Assembly (NCBI GenBank): GCA_902788205.1
Contig: CADAJJ010000010.1
Location: forward strand, 1-64,000
Source: RUG023 sp900315435
GTDB taxonomy: Bacteria > Spirochaetota > Spirochaetia > Sphaerochaetales > Sphaerochaetaceae
Direction: 5' to 3'
DNA: 64,000 nucleotides
Shown in pieces: positions 33,930 through 41,962 of the stretch (positions within the stretch are counted from its first letter, which is position 1; each line of letters opens with the position of its first letter). Under the pieces are notes generated by a model that had not been told where the DNA came from, did no database searches, and worked only from the letters and a program-made list of their open reading frames with translations. The translations under genes were made by a program, and so were the position numbers.

Positions 33930-35189
33930 ATGAGAGTATTAGTCCTAGGATCTGGAGCCAAAGACCATGCTTTGGCATGGTGGCTTTCCCGCAGTCATTT
34001 CATTGAGGATCTGTATGTCGCACCGGGCAACTATGGCACCGAAGCGCTCGCCATCAATCTTGACATCAATCCTGAGGACTTTGGGCAAGTCTATCAGGCC
34101 TGCCTTGACCACCACATCGACTTTGTCTTCATCGGCACCGAAAAGCCATTGTTCAGCGCGATGGTGGACAAGCTCACGGAGAAGGGCATCGAATGCTTCG
34201 GTTGCCCGAGCAAATCGCTGAAGCTGGAGGGAGACAGGGACTTTGCCCGAGCTTTCACCGACCGCCACAACATCCCCACTCCGAGCCACAAGCTGTTCAG
34301 CGACGCCAAGACGATGGAAGCCTTCCTGCTGCGCCACCAGGGAGAACGCCTGGTCATCAAGAGCAAGGGGCCGGCTCCGAGCAGGATGATGATCGATACG
34401 ACTGACACCCAGCAGCTGATCGCCTTCGGCAAAGAACTGCTCAAGCGAGGCGACATCCTGGTAGAGGAGCACCTTCGCGGCCTTTCCCTTTCCGTCACCG
34501 CACTGGTGGACAACAAGGGATATCTGCTGCTTCCCTTCTCCAGCGATTACTCCAAGACCCAGCACGAGGAGGGCATCCCCACCGGTGGCATGGGTGCCAT
34601 CTGCCCGGTCCCCATCAGCGACGAGTTGAGCCAGGAGCTGGTCAATCGGATCATCAACCCGACCATCTACGGCATGGGTGTCGAAAAGCTCACCTACCAC
34701 GGGGTACTCACTTTCAGCGTAATCCTTTCCAAGGACGGTCCGATCCTGGTCGACTATCACGTACGTTTCAACGATCCCTCAGCCCAGGCGATCATTCCGC
34801 TGATCAAGAGCGACGCCCTGGACATCATGTACGCGATGGAGCACGACAACCTGGGGAGCTACCAGCTGAGTGTCTCAACCCAAAGCACCGTCGCCATCGT
34901 CATCGCCAGCAAGGGCTATCCGCAAGCTCCCGAAATCGGCAAGGTGCTCGATCCGCTTCCTGCCTACATGCAGCTCAACTCCTTCAAGGATGAGCCACAG
35001 GTCTTCTTCGGTGCCGTCGAGAGACATGATGGACAGCCGATTACCGTCGGTGGCAGGCCGGTGACCATCGTCGGCAAAGGCGAGAACATCAACATGGCCA
35101 ACAAGAACGCCTACGCGAAGATCAACAAGATCCACTTCGAGGGATCCTGGTACCGCCAGGACATCGGCGAACGCTTTTTAGAGAACTGA
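33930..35189 (+). CDS. PurD-like ATP-grasp protein (glycinamide ribonucleotide synthetase family, divergent)
   Basis: A 419-residue homologue of phosphoribosylamine-glycine ligase. The N-terminal domain (VLVLGSGAKDHALAWWLS), the GIPTGGMGAICP segment and the RFNDPSAQAIIPLIKSD region identify the family. Several substrate loops differ: the AAGKGV loop is PAPSRMM, the GEExS motif is GLSLS, and QDHKR...DGDxGPN is largely replaced. It may have a changed substrate. No other purine-synthesis gene is nearby. The ATG has a GAGGG ribosome site and a good terminator follows. Confidence 0.75.
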   Translation: MRVLVLGSGAKDHALAWWLSRSHFIEDLYVAPGNYGTEALAINLDINPEDFGQVYQACLDHHIDFVFIGTEKPLFSAMVDKLTEKGIECFGCPSKSLKLEGDRDFARAFTDRHNIPTPSHKLFSDAKTMEAFLLRHQGERLVIKSKGPAPSRMMIDTTDTQQLIAFGKELLKRGDILVEEHLRGLSLSVTALVDNKGYLLLPFSSDYSKTQHEEGIPTGGMGAICPVPISDELSQELVNRIINPTIYGMGVEKLTYHGVLTFSVILSKDGPILVDYHVRFNDPSAQAIIPLIKSDALDIMYAMEHDNLGSYQLSVSTQSTVAIVIASKGYPQAPEIGKVLDPLPAYMQLNSFKDEPQVFFGAVERHDGQPITVGGRPVTIVGKGENINMANKNAYAKINKIHFEGSWYRQDIGERFLEN

Positions 35190-35215
35190 GGGGAAACCTC
35201 CAGGCTTTACCGGAG

Positions 35216-35246
35216 CCCTTGATGTGCCTGTCACATCAGGGGTTTT
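35216..35246 (+). terminator. Intrinsic terminator of dus and the purD-like gene
   Basis: An 11-bp stem (CCCTTGATGTG/CACATCAGGGG, one U-G pair) with a CCTGT loop is followed by TTTT. It sits 27 nt after the stop codon. Confidence 0.85.
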
Positions 35247-35275
35247 GTCTTTCTGAAACCCATAGAGACAAGGAA

Positions 35276-35304
35276 AGAGCCGCCCTGGCAACCAGAGCGG
35301 CTCT
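35276..35304 (-). terminator. Bidirectional terminator between the purD-like gene and rlmB
   Basis: A perfect 8-bp stem AGAGCCGC/GCGGCTCT is flanked by T-runs on both strands: TTTT on the plus side and TTTCC on the minus side. It ends the grpE-dnaK-dnaJ-rlmB transcript and backs up the terminator at 35216-35246. Confidence 0.8.
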
Positions 35305-35323
35305 TTTCGTTGGAATGGAAGCA

Positions 35324-36067
35324 TCAATGCTGGCGACGAAACTCGTAAAGCAGGATACCGGTGGCGACCGACACGTTGAGCGAGTCGATATGCCCGCGCA
35401 TCGGGATCGATACAATCTCGTCGCAGAGCTTGCGGGAAAGTTCGCGGATGCCACTTCCCTCGCTACCCATGATGATGGCAGTCCTCTGGGGGAACTTGGT
35501 CTCGTAGCTGTTCGTACCGGACATGTCCGCGCCATAGATCCAGAATCCGGCAGCCTTCAGTTCCTTCACCTCGCGGCTCAGGTTGGTGACCACCGCCATC
35601 GGCACATACTGGGCGGCGCCGGAAGAAATCTTGGTGACCGTCTCGTTGGCCTGGGCGCTGCGCCTTTCGGGGACGACCACCAAGTCGACTCCGAACTGGT
35701 CGGCACTGCGGAGAATCGCCCCCAGGTTGTGCGGATCAGTGATCTCGTCGAGCAGAAGCACCAAGGCCCCCTGGCCCTCCTCCAGCTTGGAAAGGAACTC
35801 GCTGACCGTGGTGACGATCAGCCGGCCTCCGCCCCGACGGGCACCGCCAAAGTCAAGCACAACACCCCGGTGCTCCACACCGGGCATCATGCGGTCCATT
35901 TCCTGGGGGGAAAGTTTCTTGATGGCGATCTTTCCGGTCAGCATCGCCAGTCTCTCGAGGTCGGAGTAACTTTTTCCGACTCCGCGGGAAACATAGAGCG
36001 TCGAGCCCATCGGGGCCAGTTTGATACCCTCTTCAATCGCGTGCTTGCCGTAAATCTTCTCGCCCAT
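35324..36067 (-). CDS. rlmB: 23S rRNA (guanosine-2'-O)-methyltransferase RlmB-type (SpoU family)
   Basis: A 247-residue SPOUT methyltransferase using S-adenosylmethionine. The N-terminal substrate-binding domain (IYGKHAIEEGI) is followed by motif 1 LDEITDPHNLGAILRSAD, motif 2 IIMGSEGSGI and motif 3 IPMRGHIDSLNVSVATGILLYE of the trefoil knot. The start at 36067 has an AGGAG ribosome site. It follows dnaJ, with a 14-bp overlap of the gene ends. Assignment to RlmB rather than TrmH rests on the N-terminal domain. Confidence 0.9.
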   Translation of the reverse strand: MGEKIYGKHAIEEGIKLAPMGSTLYVSRGVGKSYSDLERLAMLTGKIAIKKLSPQEMDRMMPGVEHRGVVLDFGGARRGGGRLIVTTVSEFLSKLEEGQGALVLLLDEITDPHNLGAILRSADQFGVDLVVVPERRSAQANETVTKISSGAAQYVPMAVVTNLSREVKELKAAGFWIYGADMSGTNSYETKFPQRTAIIMGSEGSGIRELSRKLCDEIVSIPMRGHIDSLNVSVATGILLYEFRRQH

Positions 36068-36080
36068 CTCGTTTCTCCTC

Positions 36081-37229
36081 TTATTCGTTGATATCACCCT
36101 CATAGGGGACCGGCTGCGGCCTGTCATTCTCGCCCATAGCCTCAGACAGCTGCTTCATCAGACTGCGGGCCTTCAGACCAAGATGCTTCGGGGTATCCAC
36201 CTGGATGCGCAGGTACAAATCGCCACGATCGGTACTGTTGAGCTTGGGGGCGCCTTGTCCACGGACTCTCAGCAGCTTCCCGCTCTGCGTCCCGCCCGGG
36301 ATGGACACTTTGAGCTCCTTGCCATCCACACTGGTGATGATGATGTCGGAGCCAAGCGCTGCCTGGGTGAAGCTGATCGGCACCTGCAAGTAGAGGTCCG
36401 CGCCCTGCCGGACGAAATACTTGTCCGGCCTGACTGTGATGAAAACCACCAAATCACCGCTCGGACCACCGTTGGCCCCAGCGTCTCCCATACCTCGCAA
36501 CGTGACCCTGTTGCCGTTATCCACGCCAGCAGGAATGGTGACCCTCAGCTTGGTCTGCTTGCGCTTCAAGCCGGAGCCATGGCAGTCCTGGCAAGGATGG
36601 TCGATCACCTGGCCTCTGCCGCCACAGGTGGGGCAGGTCGTCGCCACGGTGAAGAATCCACTGTTCCTACGTACCTGGCCGCTTCCTCCGCAAGTGGGGC
36701 AGGTCTTTGTTCCGGTGCCGTCAGCAGAACCGGAACCATGGCAGGTGTCGCAGACCACCTGATGGATATACGAGACATCCACCTTGGTGCCAAACAGCGC
36801 ATCCTTGAAGTCCAGCGTCACGTCATAGCGCAGGCTCGATCCCTGGCTGGGTCCGCCACTACGGCGTGCGCCACCCTGGCCACCCATGCCGCCTCCGAAA
36901 AAGGAACTGAAAATGTCCTCGAATCCGCCACGACCTCCGAAGATATCGGAGAAATCCTGGTAGACATGGGAATAGTCGTGACCCATGCCTCCAGCTCCGT
37001 CGATACCGGCAAAGCCGTACTGGTCGTAGGCCGCGCGCTTCTTCTCGTCGCTGAGGACTTCGTATGCCTCGGTGGCTTCCTTGAAACGGGCCTCGGCGTC
37101 CTTGTCGCCCGGATGGGTATCCGGGTGATTGGCCAAAGCCAGCTTGTGATATGCTTTCTTGATCTGCTCTGGAGTCGCGTCCTTGGCGACACCAAGCACC
37201 TCATAATAATCTCGTTTCGTCTCTGCCAT
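36081..37229 (-). CDS. dnaJ: Chaperone protein DnaJ
   Basis: A 382-residue class I Hsp40 that delivers substrates to DnaK and stimulates its ATPase. The J domain (KRDYYEVLGV) has the HPD motif in NHPDTHPGD; a glycine/phenylalanine-rich linker follows. Four CxxCxGxG zinc repeats are present (CDTCHGSG, CPTCGGSG, CPTCGGRG, CQDCHGSG), then the two client-binding domains. It is separated from dnaK by a 14-bp perfect inverted repeat. A GAGGAC ribosome site precedes the ATG. Confidence 0.97.
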   Translation of the reverse strand: MAETKRDYYEVLGVAKDATPEQIKKAYHKLALANHPDTHPGDKDAEARFKEATEAYEVLSDEKKRAAYDQYGFAGIDGAGGMGHDYSHVYQDFSDIFGGRGGFEDIFSSFFGGGMGGQGGARRSGGPSQGSSLRYDVTLDFKDALFGTKVDVSYIHQVVCDTCHGSGSADGTGTKTCPTCGGSGQVRRNSGFFTVATTCPTCGGRGQVIDHPCQDCHGSGLKRKQTKLRVTIPAGVDNGNRVTLRGMGDAGANGGPSGDLVVFITVRPDKYFVRQGADLYLQVPISFTQAALGSDIIITSVDGKELKVSIPGGTQSGKLLRVRGQGAPKLNSTDRGDLYLRIQVDTPKHLGLKARSLMKQLSEAMGENDRPQPVPYEGDINE

Positions 37230-37246
37230 AGGAAAGTCCTCAAACA

Positions 37247-37283
37247 CACATCATGTCGGCTTTTTCGGGGCCGACATGATGTG
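37247..37283 (-). repeat. Perfect 14-bp inverted repeat between dnaK and dnaJ
   Basis: The arms at 37247-37260 and 37270-37283 are exact inverted copies around a 9-nt loop. No U-run follows in the direction of transcription, so it is not a simple terminator. It is likely an RNA processing or stabilising hairpin setting the DnaK:DnaJ ratio. The 3' arm in minus-strand RNA lies 18 nt before the dnaJ start. Confidence 0.75.
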
Positions 37284-37313
37284 ATGATATTGCATTGTAG
37301 CAAAAAGCCGGAA

Positions 37314-39260
37314 TCAGTTCACGACCTCATAGCCGGCGTCATCAGGACCTGTACCCTGATGGGTCGTCGGACCACTGGCCGCACCGCCCTGAGCCCCGCC
37401 GTTTGCAGGACCACCCTGGGCTCCGCCGTTCTGATTGTTGGCACCTGCGTGCTTGTAAATCTCCTCGGCGAGCTTGTAGGAGGCTTCCTGCAGAGCCTGG
37501 GTTTTGGCCTTCAGCTCTTCGGTAGAGGCGGCGCTGTTGGAGAGCGTGCTCTTCAAGTCGGCAATCGCCTTCTCAATCTTGGCCTTGTCGTCAGCGGAGA
37601 TCTTGTCGCCGTAGCTCTTCAGCGACTTCTCGGTGCTGTACATCATGGTCTCGGCGTTGTTGCGGGCGTCCACCTTCTCCTTGGCCTTCTTGTCCTCGTC
37701 GGCGTGGTCCTTGGCTTCCTTCACCATGCGGTCGATCTCCTCGTCGGAAAGTCCGGAAGAGCTCTCGATCTTGATGTGGGCTTCCTTGCCCGTACCGGTG
37801 TCCTTGGCGGACACATGGACGATGCCATTGGCATCGATATCGAAGGAAACCTCAATCTGCGGAACTCCACGCGGAGCAGCCGGAATCTGGTCCAAGGTAA
37901 AGGTGCCGAGGACCCTGTTCTGGGCAGCCATCTCACGTTCGCCCTGCAGGACCTTGATGCCGACCTCGGTCTGGCCATCAGCCGCAGTAGTGAAAATCTG
38001 GCTCTTGTGAGTCGGAATCGTGGTGTTGCGAGGAATCATCTTGGTGCACACGCCACCGAGGGTCTCGATGCCCAGGGAAAGCGGAGTGACATCAAGCAGG
38101 ACGACGTCCTTGACGGTTCCGCCAAGAATACCACCCTGAATGGCGGCGCCCATGGCGACTACCTCATCCGGGTTGACACCCTTCATCGGCTCCTTGCCGC
38201 CGAACATCTCCTTGACTGCTTCCTGGACCGCGGGGATACGGGTCGTGCCACCAACAAGAATGACCTCGTCGATATCGTGGATCGTCAGGCCAGCATCACG
38301 CAACGCATTGGTGACCGGACCACGGCTACGCTCGACCAAGTCGGCGGTCATGGCCTCGAAGTGGGCCCGGGAAAGATCCATCTGCAGGTTCAACGGGCGG
38401 TTGTCCTTGTTGGCGATGAAAGGCAGGCTGATGGTGTAGTTCATCGTGCTGGAAAGAGCGATCTTCGCCTTCTCCGCCTCTTCCTTCATCCTCTGCAGGG
38501 CCATGGTATCGTTCTTCAGGTTGATGCCATACTGCGCCTTGAACTCCTCGTTCATCCAATCGATGATCTTCGCATCGAAGTCATCACCGCCAAGGTGGGT
38601 ATCACCGTTGGTGCTCTTGACTTCGAAAACGCCGTCTCCGAGCTCCAGGATGGAGACATCGAAGGTACCGCCGCCGAAGTCATAGACGGCAATCTTCTCT
38701 TCCTTGTTGGTCTTGTCCAAGCCGTAGGCCAGAGCGCTGGCGGTAGGCTCGTTGACGATACGCTTCACATCAAGGCCGGCGATCTTTCCTGCGTCCTTGG
38801 TGGCTTGGCGCTGGGCATCGTTGAAATAGGCAGGGACCGTGATGACCGCCTCGGTCACCGGCTCCTTCAGATAGGCCTCCGCAGCTGCCTTCATCTTCTG
38901 AAGGATGGCGGCGGAAATCTGCTCCGGAGAGTATTCCTTGCCTTGGGCGACGACACGGACATAGCCCTGAGCGTCGCTGGTCACCTTATACGGCAATCTG
39001 CCCAGCTCCTGCTGGACATCAGCGTCCTGATACTTGTGGCCCATGAAACGCTTGATTGAATAAATCGTGTTCTCGGCGTTCGTGACCATCTGGTTCTTGG
39101 CCGGCTGGCCGACGAGCTGCTCGCCCTTGTCGGTGAAAGCCACGATGGACGGCGTCGTGCGGGCGCCATCGCTGTTGATGATGACGTGAGGTTCGTTACC
39201 CTCCATCACCGCGACACAACTGTTGGTCGTGCCAAGGTCAATACCAATAATCTTTCCCAT
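37314..39260 (-). CDS. dnaK: Chaperone protein DnaK (Hsp70)
   Basis: A 648-residue Hsp70. The nucleotide-binding domain has IGIDLGTTNSCVAV, VYDFGGGTFDVSIL and VILVGGTTRIPAV; the substrate domain and helical lid follow. The tail is rich in glycine, alanine, asparagine and glutamine and ends in DDAGYEVVN rather than a strict DnaK DAEFEEVK-type end. It has its own promoter at 39325-39353, overlapping the grpE stop. A GAGGAG ribosome site precedes the ATG. Confidence 0.98.
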   Translation of the reverse strand: MGKIIGIDLGTTNSCVAVMEGNEPHVIINSDGARTTPSIVAFTDKGEQLVGQPAKNQMVTNAENTIYSIKRFMGHKYQDADVQQELGRLPYKVTSDAQGYVRVVAQGKEYSPEQISAAILQKMKAAAEAYLKEPVTEAVITVPAYFNDAQRQATKDAGKIAGLDVKRIVNEPTASALAYGLDKTNKEEKIAVYDFGGGTFDVSILELGDGVFEVKSTNGDTHLGGDDFDAKIIDWMNEEFKAQYGINLKNDTMALQRMKEEAEKAKIALSSTMNYTISLPFIANKDNRPLNLQMDLSRAHFEAMTADLVERSRGPVTNALRDAGLTIHDIDEVILVGGTTRIPAVQEAVKEMFGGKEPMKGVNPDEVVAMGAAIQGGILGGTVKDVVLLDVTPLSLGIETLGGVCTKMIPRNTTIPTHKSQIFTTAADGQTEVGIKVLQGEREMAAQNRVLGTFTLDQIPAAPRGVPQIEVSFDIDANGIVHVSAKDTGTGKEAHIKIESSSGLSDEEIDRMVKEAKDHADEDKKAKEKVDARNNAETMMYSTEKSLKSYGDKISADDKAKIEKAIADLKSTLSNSAASTEELKAKTQALQEASYKLAEEIYKHAGANNQNGGAQGGPANGGAQGGAASGPTTHQGTGPDDAGYEVVN

Positions 39261-39324
39261 ATCTGTATCTCCTCAAATTCCCGATAATTTCAAAAGTTTT
39301 CCTGTTCCTTATCGGAACGTCTGT

Positions 39325-39353
39325 AACATACTCACGCTTGGCGCAATCGTCAA
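39325..39353 (-). promoter_or_regulatory. dnaK promoter with -35 box overlapping the grpE stop codon
   Basis: Minus strand: TTGACG (39348-39353), 17-bp spacer, TATGTT (39325-39330). It shares the extended elements TTGACGAT and TGAGTATGTT with the grpE promoter. The grpE TGA stop lies within the -35 box. No CIRCE element (TTAGCACTC inverted repeat) is present. Confidence 0.7.
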
Positions 39354-40060
39354 TTGGAAGGTTGGCTGACCACCACTTTCGCGGGACGGATCACCTTGTC
39401 GCCAAGCAGGTATCCGGATTGATAGGTCATCGTGACCGTCTTGTCCTTGTACTTGTCGTCCTTGACCATCTGCAACGCCTCGTGCCGGGACGGGTCGAAC
39501 GGTTTGCCATCAGTCTCCATTTTCTTCAGGCCGAACTGGCCGGCAAGGTGCTGGTACATCTTGTCGTTGATCATCTGCACACCCTCGAGCATTTTCTCGA
39601 AGTCCTTGGACTGGTCCTCCTTGCCTGCCTGCAGGGCGCGTTCGAAGTCATCAAGGGTCGGAAGCAGGTCTTTCAGGATCTTCTCCTTGGCTCTCTCGAT
39701 CTCCATCGCGGTGTTGCTCTGCATGCGCTTCATGTCAGAGGCCATCGTGGAGGCATAGCGCTGCATGCTGGCGTATTTGTCCTGCCAATCCTGCACCTTG
39801 TCGTTGAGCTGGCTGATTGTCTGTGCATCGTGCAGGCTCTTCTGGTCGGCCGCCGAAAGCTGGGCCTGGAGCAACGCCACCTGCGCCTGAAGCGCGGCAA
39901 TCTGCTCCTGAGGAGTCGGTTCCTTCTTGACTTCTTGGGAATCCTTCTGCTTCTCAGCGGGTTCAGCCTGAGCCTCCGGCTTTTTCGTGGCCTCCTGCTG
40001 TGCGCTCGCTTTCTCAGCTTCCTTCCCGGAGTCCTCGTGGTTGTTCACGTTGATTTTCAT
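39350..40060 (-). CDS. grpE: Nucleotide exchange factor GrpE
   Basis: A 236-residue DnaK co-chaperone that releases ADP. The N-terminal about 60 residues are charged and low complexity (Glu/Lys/Gln/Ala), longer than usual. A coiled coil follows (QAQVALLQAQLSAADQK), then the conserved helical bundle and the C-terminal beta domain with YQSGYLLGDKVIRPAKVVVS. It heads grpE-dnaK-dnaJ-rlmB. No hrcA repressor gene precedes it, unlike many bacteria. Confidence 0.95.
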   Translation of the reverse strand: MKINVNNHEDSGKEAEKASAQQEATKKPEAQAEPAEKQKDSQEVKKEPTPQEQIAALQAQVALLQAQLSAADQKSLHDAQTISQLNDKVQDWQDKYASMQRYASTMASDMKRMQSNTAMEIERAKEKILKDLLPTLDDFERALQAGKEDQSKDFEKMLEGVQMINDKMYQHLAGQFGLKKMETDGKPFDPSRHEALQMVKDDKYKDKTVTMTYQSGYLLGDKVIRPAKVVVSQPSN

Positions 40061-40087
40061 ACTTTTCCCTCACGAACAAAAAATACT

Positions 40088-40109
40088 GCGTACCCCCGCA
40101 GGGATACGC
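40088..40109 (-). promoter_or_regulatory. Small hairpin in the grpE leader
   Basis: GCGTA/TACGC plus an inner CCC/GGG form a stem with a TGCG loop in the 5' untranslated RNA, between the promoter and the GAGGG ribosome site. It might affect translation with temperature, but it does not cover the ribosome site itself. Confidence 0.4.
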
Positions 40110-40113
40110 ATGA

Positions 40114-40143
40114 AACATACTCATGGACAATTGCCATCGTCAA
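40114..40143 (-). promoter_or_regulatory. grpE promoter
   Basis: Minus strand: TTGACG (40138-40143), 18-bp spacer, TATGTT (40114-40119). The -35 box lies 12 bp after the stop of the upstream coiled-coil gene, so grpE can be transcribed independently. Confidence 0.65.
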
Positions 40144-40154
40144 GGGAGCCCGGC

Positions 40155-41948
40155 TCAATCGTCCAGGCTAATCGACTCATCGTCCCCGACGGGGATGTAC
40201 TGCTTGGGCTTTTTCTCAGGCTCAGACTTGACCTCACGTGTCTCCAGATCGGCCAGGGAGGAAATAATCTCACGCTCTGCGCTCCGCTGAGGCTCTTCAA
40301 GATCCACCATATCGTCGAGCACTGGTTCTTCTTCAGGGTCCACTTCCCCTTCTGCCTCGACTACCTTTTCCTGGGTGGTGTATTCAGAAGATGCTTTTTC
40401 ACCAGCGTCCTGTTCTTCTGGCTCCTTTCCCGTTTTGGACTCCGGCTCTGTCTCGAGCAGATCGTCAAGAACAGGATCTTCCTCTGGAACCGCCTCTGCC
40501 TCAGGTTCGTCGGCGGCAAGCGCCTCGGCGGGAATGGTGAAGTCCAACGGGGGTTCGGTCCCTGTGCCGGCTGGGGCTGAGGCATTGGACTCTGCAAGAG
40601 AAGCGGATTGCTCCTCTGCTTTGGGAAGCTCGAAACCTAGGTCGGAATCAGTTTCCTTTCCGGATGCCGGCTGCTCGTTGAAGGCACTGGAAGGGATCGG
40701 TTTGAAATCGAACACCGGCTCTTGGTCATCAGGGTTTTCGGGAGCCTGGGCGGGAACCGAGGCGACATCGTCGGCCATATGTTCGGCCCGCTCCTCCATT
40801 TCCCTGACAATCTCTGCCTTCTCGGTCTTCAGCCGCTCAAGCTCGCCGTGCAGGGCGTCGGTCTCTGCCTGTAACTCGTCGATCGACTGCTCCATCTGTT
40901 GCTTGTGGCTCTCCTGGGTGGCGTTGAGCGCCTCGTTGTTGGTAAGCTGGTGGGTGTACTCTGCCAACTTCTTGCTGACCTCCTCGAGCCGCTGGGCGCT
41001 GTTGGCGTCCAATGTGGCGGCGATATCCTTTGCGGAGGCGAGGCGGCCATCCAGCTCGTTGATGAAGACCTGGCTGGTGGAGACCATGGTATGGAAGGAG
41101 GCGTCAATCTGCTCGATGGTCTGCTTGAAGACCGTCTCCATCTTCTCTGCACAACTGATGGTGAAGTTGGACATATCCTTGTCCACCTGGCCGACGGTCT
41201 CGAAGCGTAGCCGTTTGAAGTCGTCCTCGCTCTTCTGCAAGGATTCCTTCATCTGTTGCTCGAACTCGCCGAACTTCTTCCCCTGCTCCTCTACCGCCTG
41301 GAGTGCGTCCTGCTTTTGCTTCTCCAAAGCCTCGGTGTAGCTGTCGATGGAACTCTTGGTCTTTTCCATCAGTTCCTCGACCTGCTTCTGGAAACCGGTC
41401 AGCTTCTCCTCACTTGCGGCAAGCAGGCTCTTGACCGCCGCCTCGTTCTCCTCCCGCATCGTCTTCAGGGCGGTCTCGCCCTCTGTCCGCATCGTCTCGA
41501 TGGCGGTTTTCTCCTTGGCGGTATCCTCCTGGAACCGGGCGATGGTCTGGCGGATCTGCTCCACCTCGGCGATATCGCCACGGATTTCCTGGATGCGTGC
41601 TTCGGCCTGGTCGGTGATCGAGGCGAGCTGGCCCATCACCTGCCGGTAGTTGGCCAATATCGCCTGAAGCTTCGCCAAATCCTGGCTACGGTTCTGGATA
41701 TCGAGAATCTTCCCGTCCATATCCCCCATCACGTTCTGGGCCTGGACGATTTTCTGGTTGACAATCTCGATCGCATGCTGGGAATTCTCACGCAGACGGT
41801 AGTTCTCCTTCTCGCTGGCGGCCCCAAGCCTTTTCAATTGTTCCTGGATCCGCATCATCTTCTTGCGGTCATTGGCGGCGCCAAAGAGCAGGAGACTGAT
41901 TACAAAATTAACGGCAAACAACACAAATGCGAAAACATAAAACGTCAA
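40155..41948 (-). CDS. Membrane-anchored coiled-coil protein (spirochaete coiled-coil family-like)
   Basis: A 597-residue protein. Residues 5-23 are a single membrane anchor; about 28-390 are almost continuous heptad-like coiled coil rich in Glu, Lys, Gln and Ala. The last 200 residues are acidic, proline-containing and probably disordered, with two copies of a PEE(D/E)PVLDD repeat and a short basic PEKKPKQYIP segment. It resembles the large coiled-coil proteins described in spirochaetes and may shape the cytoskeleton or envelope; this function is inferred. It precedes grpE in the same direction. Confidence 0.72.
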   Translation of the reverse strand: MTFYVFAFVLFAVNFVISLLLFGAANDRKKMMRIQEQLKRLGAASEKENYRLRENSQHAIEIVNQKIVQAQNVMGDMDGKILDIQNRSQDLAKLQAILANYRQVMGQLASITDQAEARIQEIRGDIAEVEQIRQTIARFQEDTAKEKTAIETMRTEGETALKTMREENEAAVKSLLAASEEKLTGFQKQVEELMEKTKSSIDSYTEALEKQKQDALQAVEEQGKKFGEFEQQMKESLQKSEDDFKRLRFETVGQVDKDMSNFTISCAEKMETVFKQTIEQIDASFHTMVSTSQVFINELDGRLASAKDIAATLDANSAQRLEEVSKKLAEYTHQLTNNEALNATQESHKQQMEQSIDELQAETDALHGELERLKTEKAEIVREMEERAEHMADDVASVPAQAPENPDDQEPVFDFKPIPSSAFNEQPASGKETDSDLGFELPKAEEQSASLAESNASAPAGTGTEPPLDFTIPAEALAADEPEAEAVPEEDPVLDDLLETEPESKTGKEPEEQDAGEKASSEYTTQEKVVEAEGEVDPEEEPVLDDMVDLEEPQRSAEREIISSLADLETREVKSEPEKKPKQYIPVGDDESISLDD

Positions 41949-41962
41949 GGCAAGAACCCCCT

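Noticed and set aside
37247..37283. CIRCE heat-shock operator
   Set aside because: The 9-nt spacing is the same as in CIRCE, but the arms do not match TTAGCACTC/GAGTGCTAA and the position is between dnaK and dnaJ, not at a promoter.
36183..39059. A 958-codon open frame on the plus strand across dnaJ-dnaK
   Set aside because: It is antisense to two certain genes; the high GC content leaves few stop codons in that frame and the translation resembles no family.
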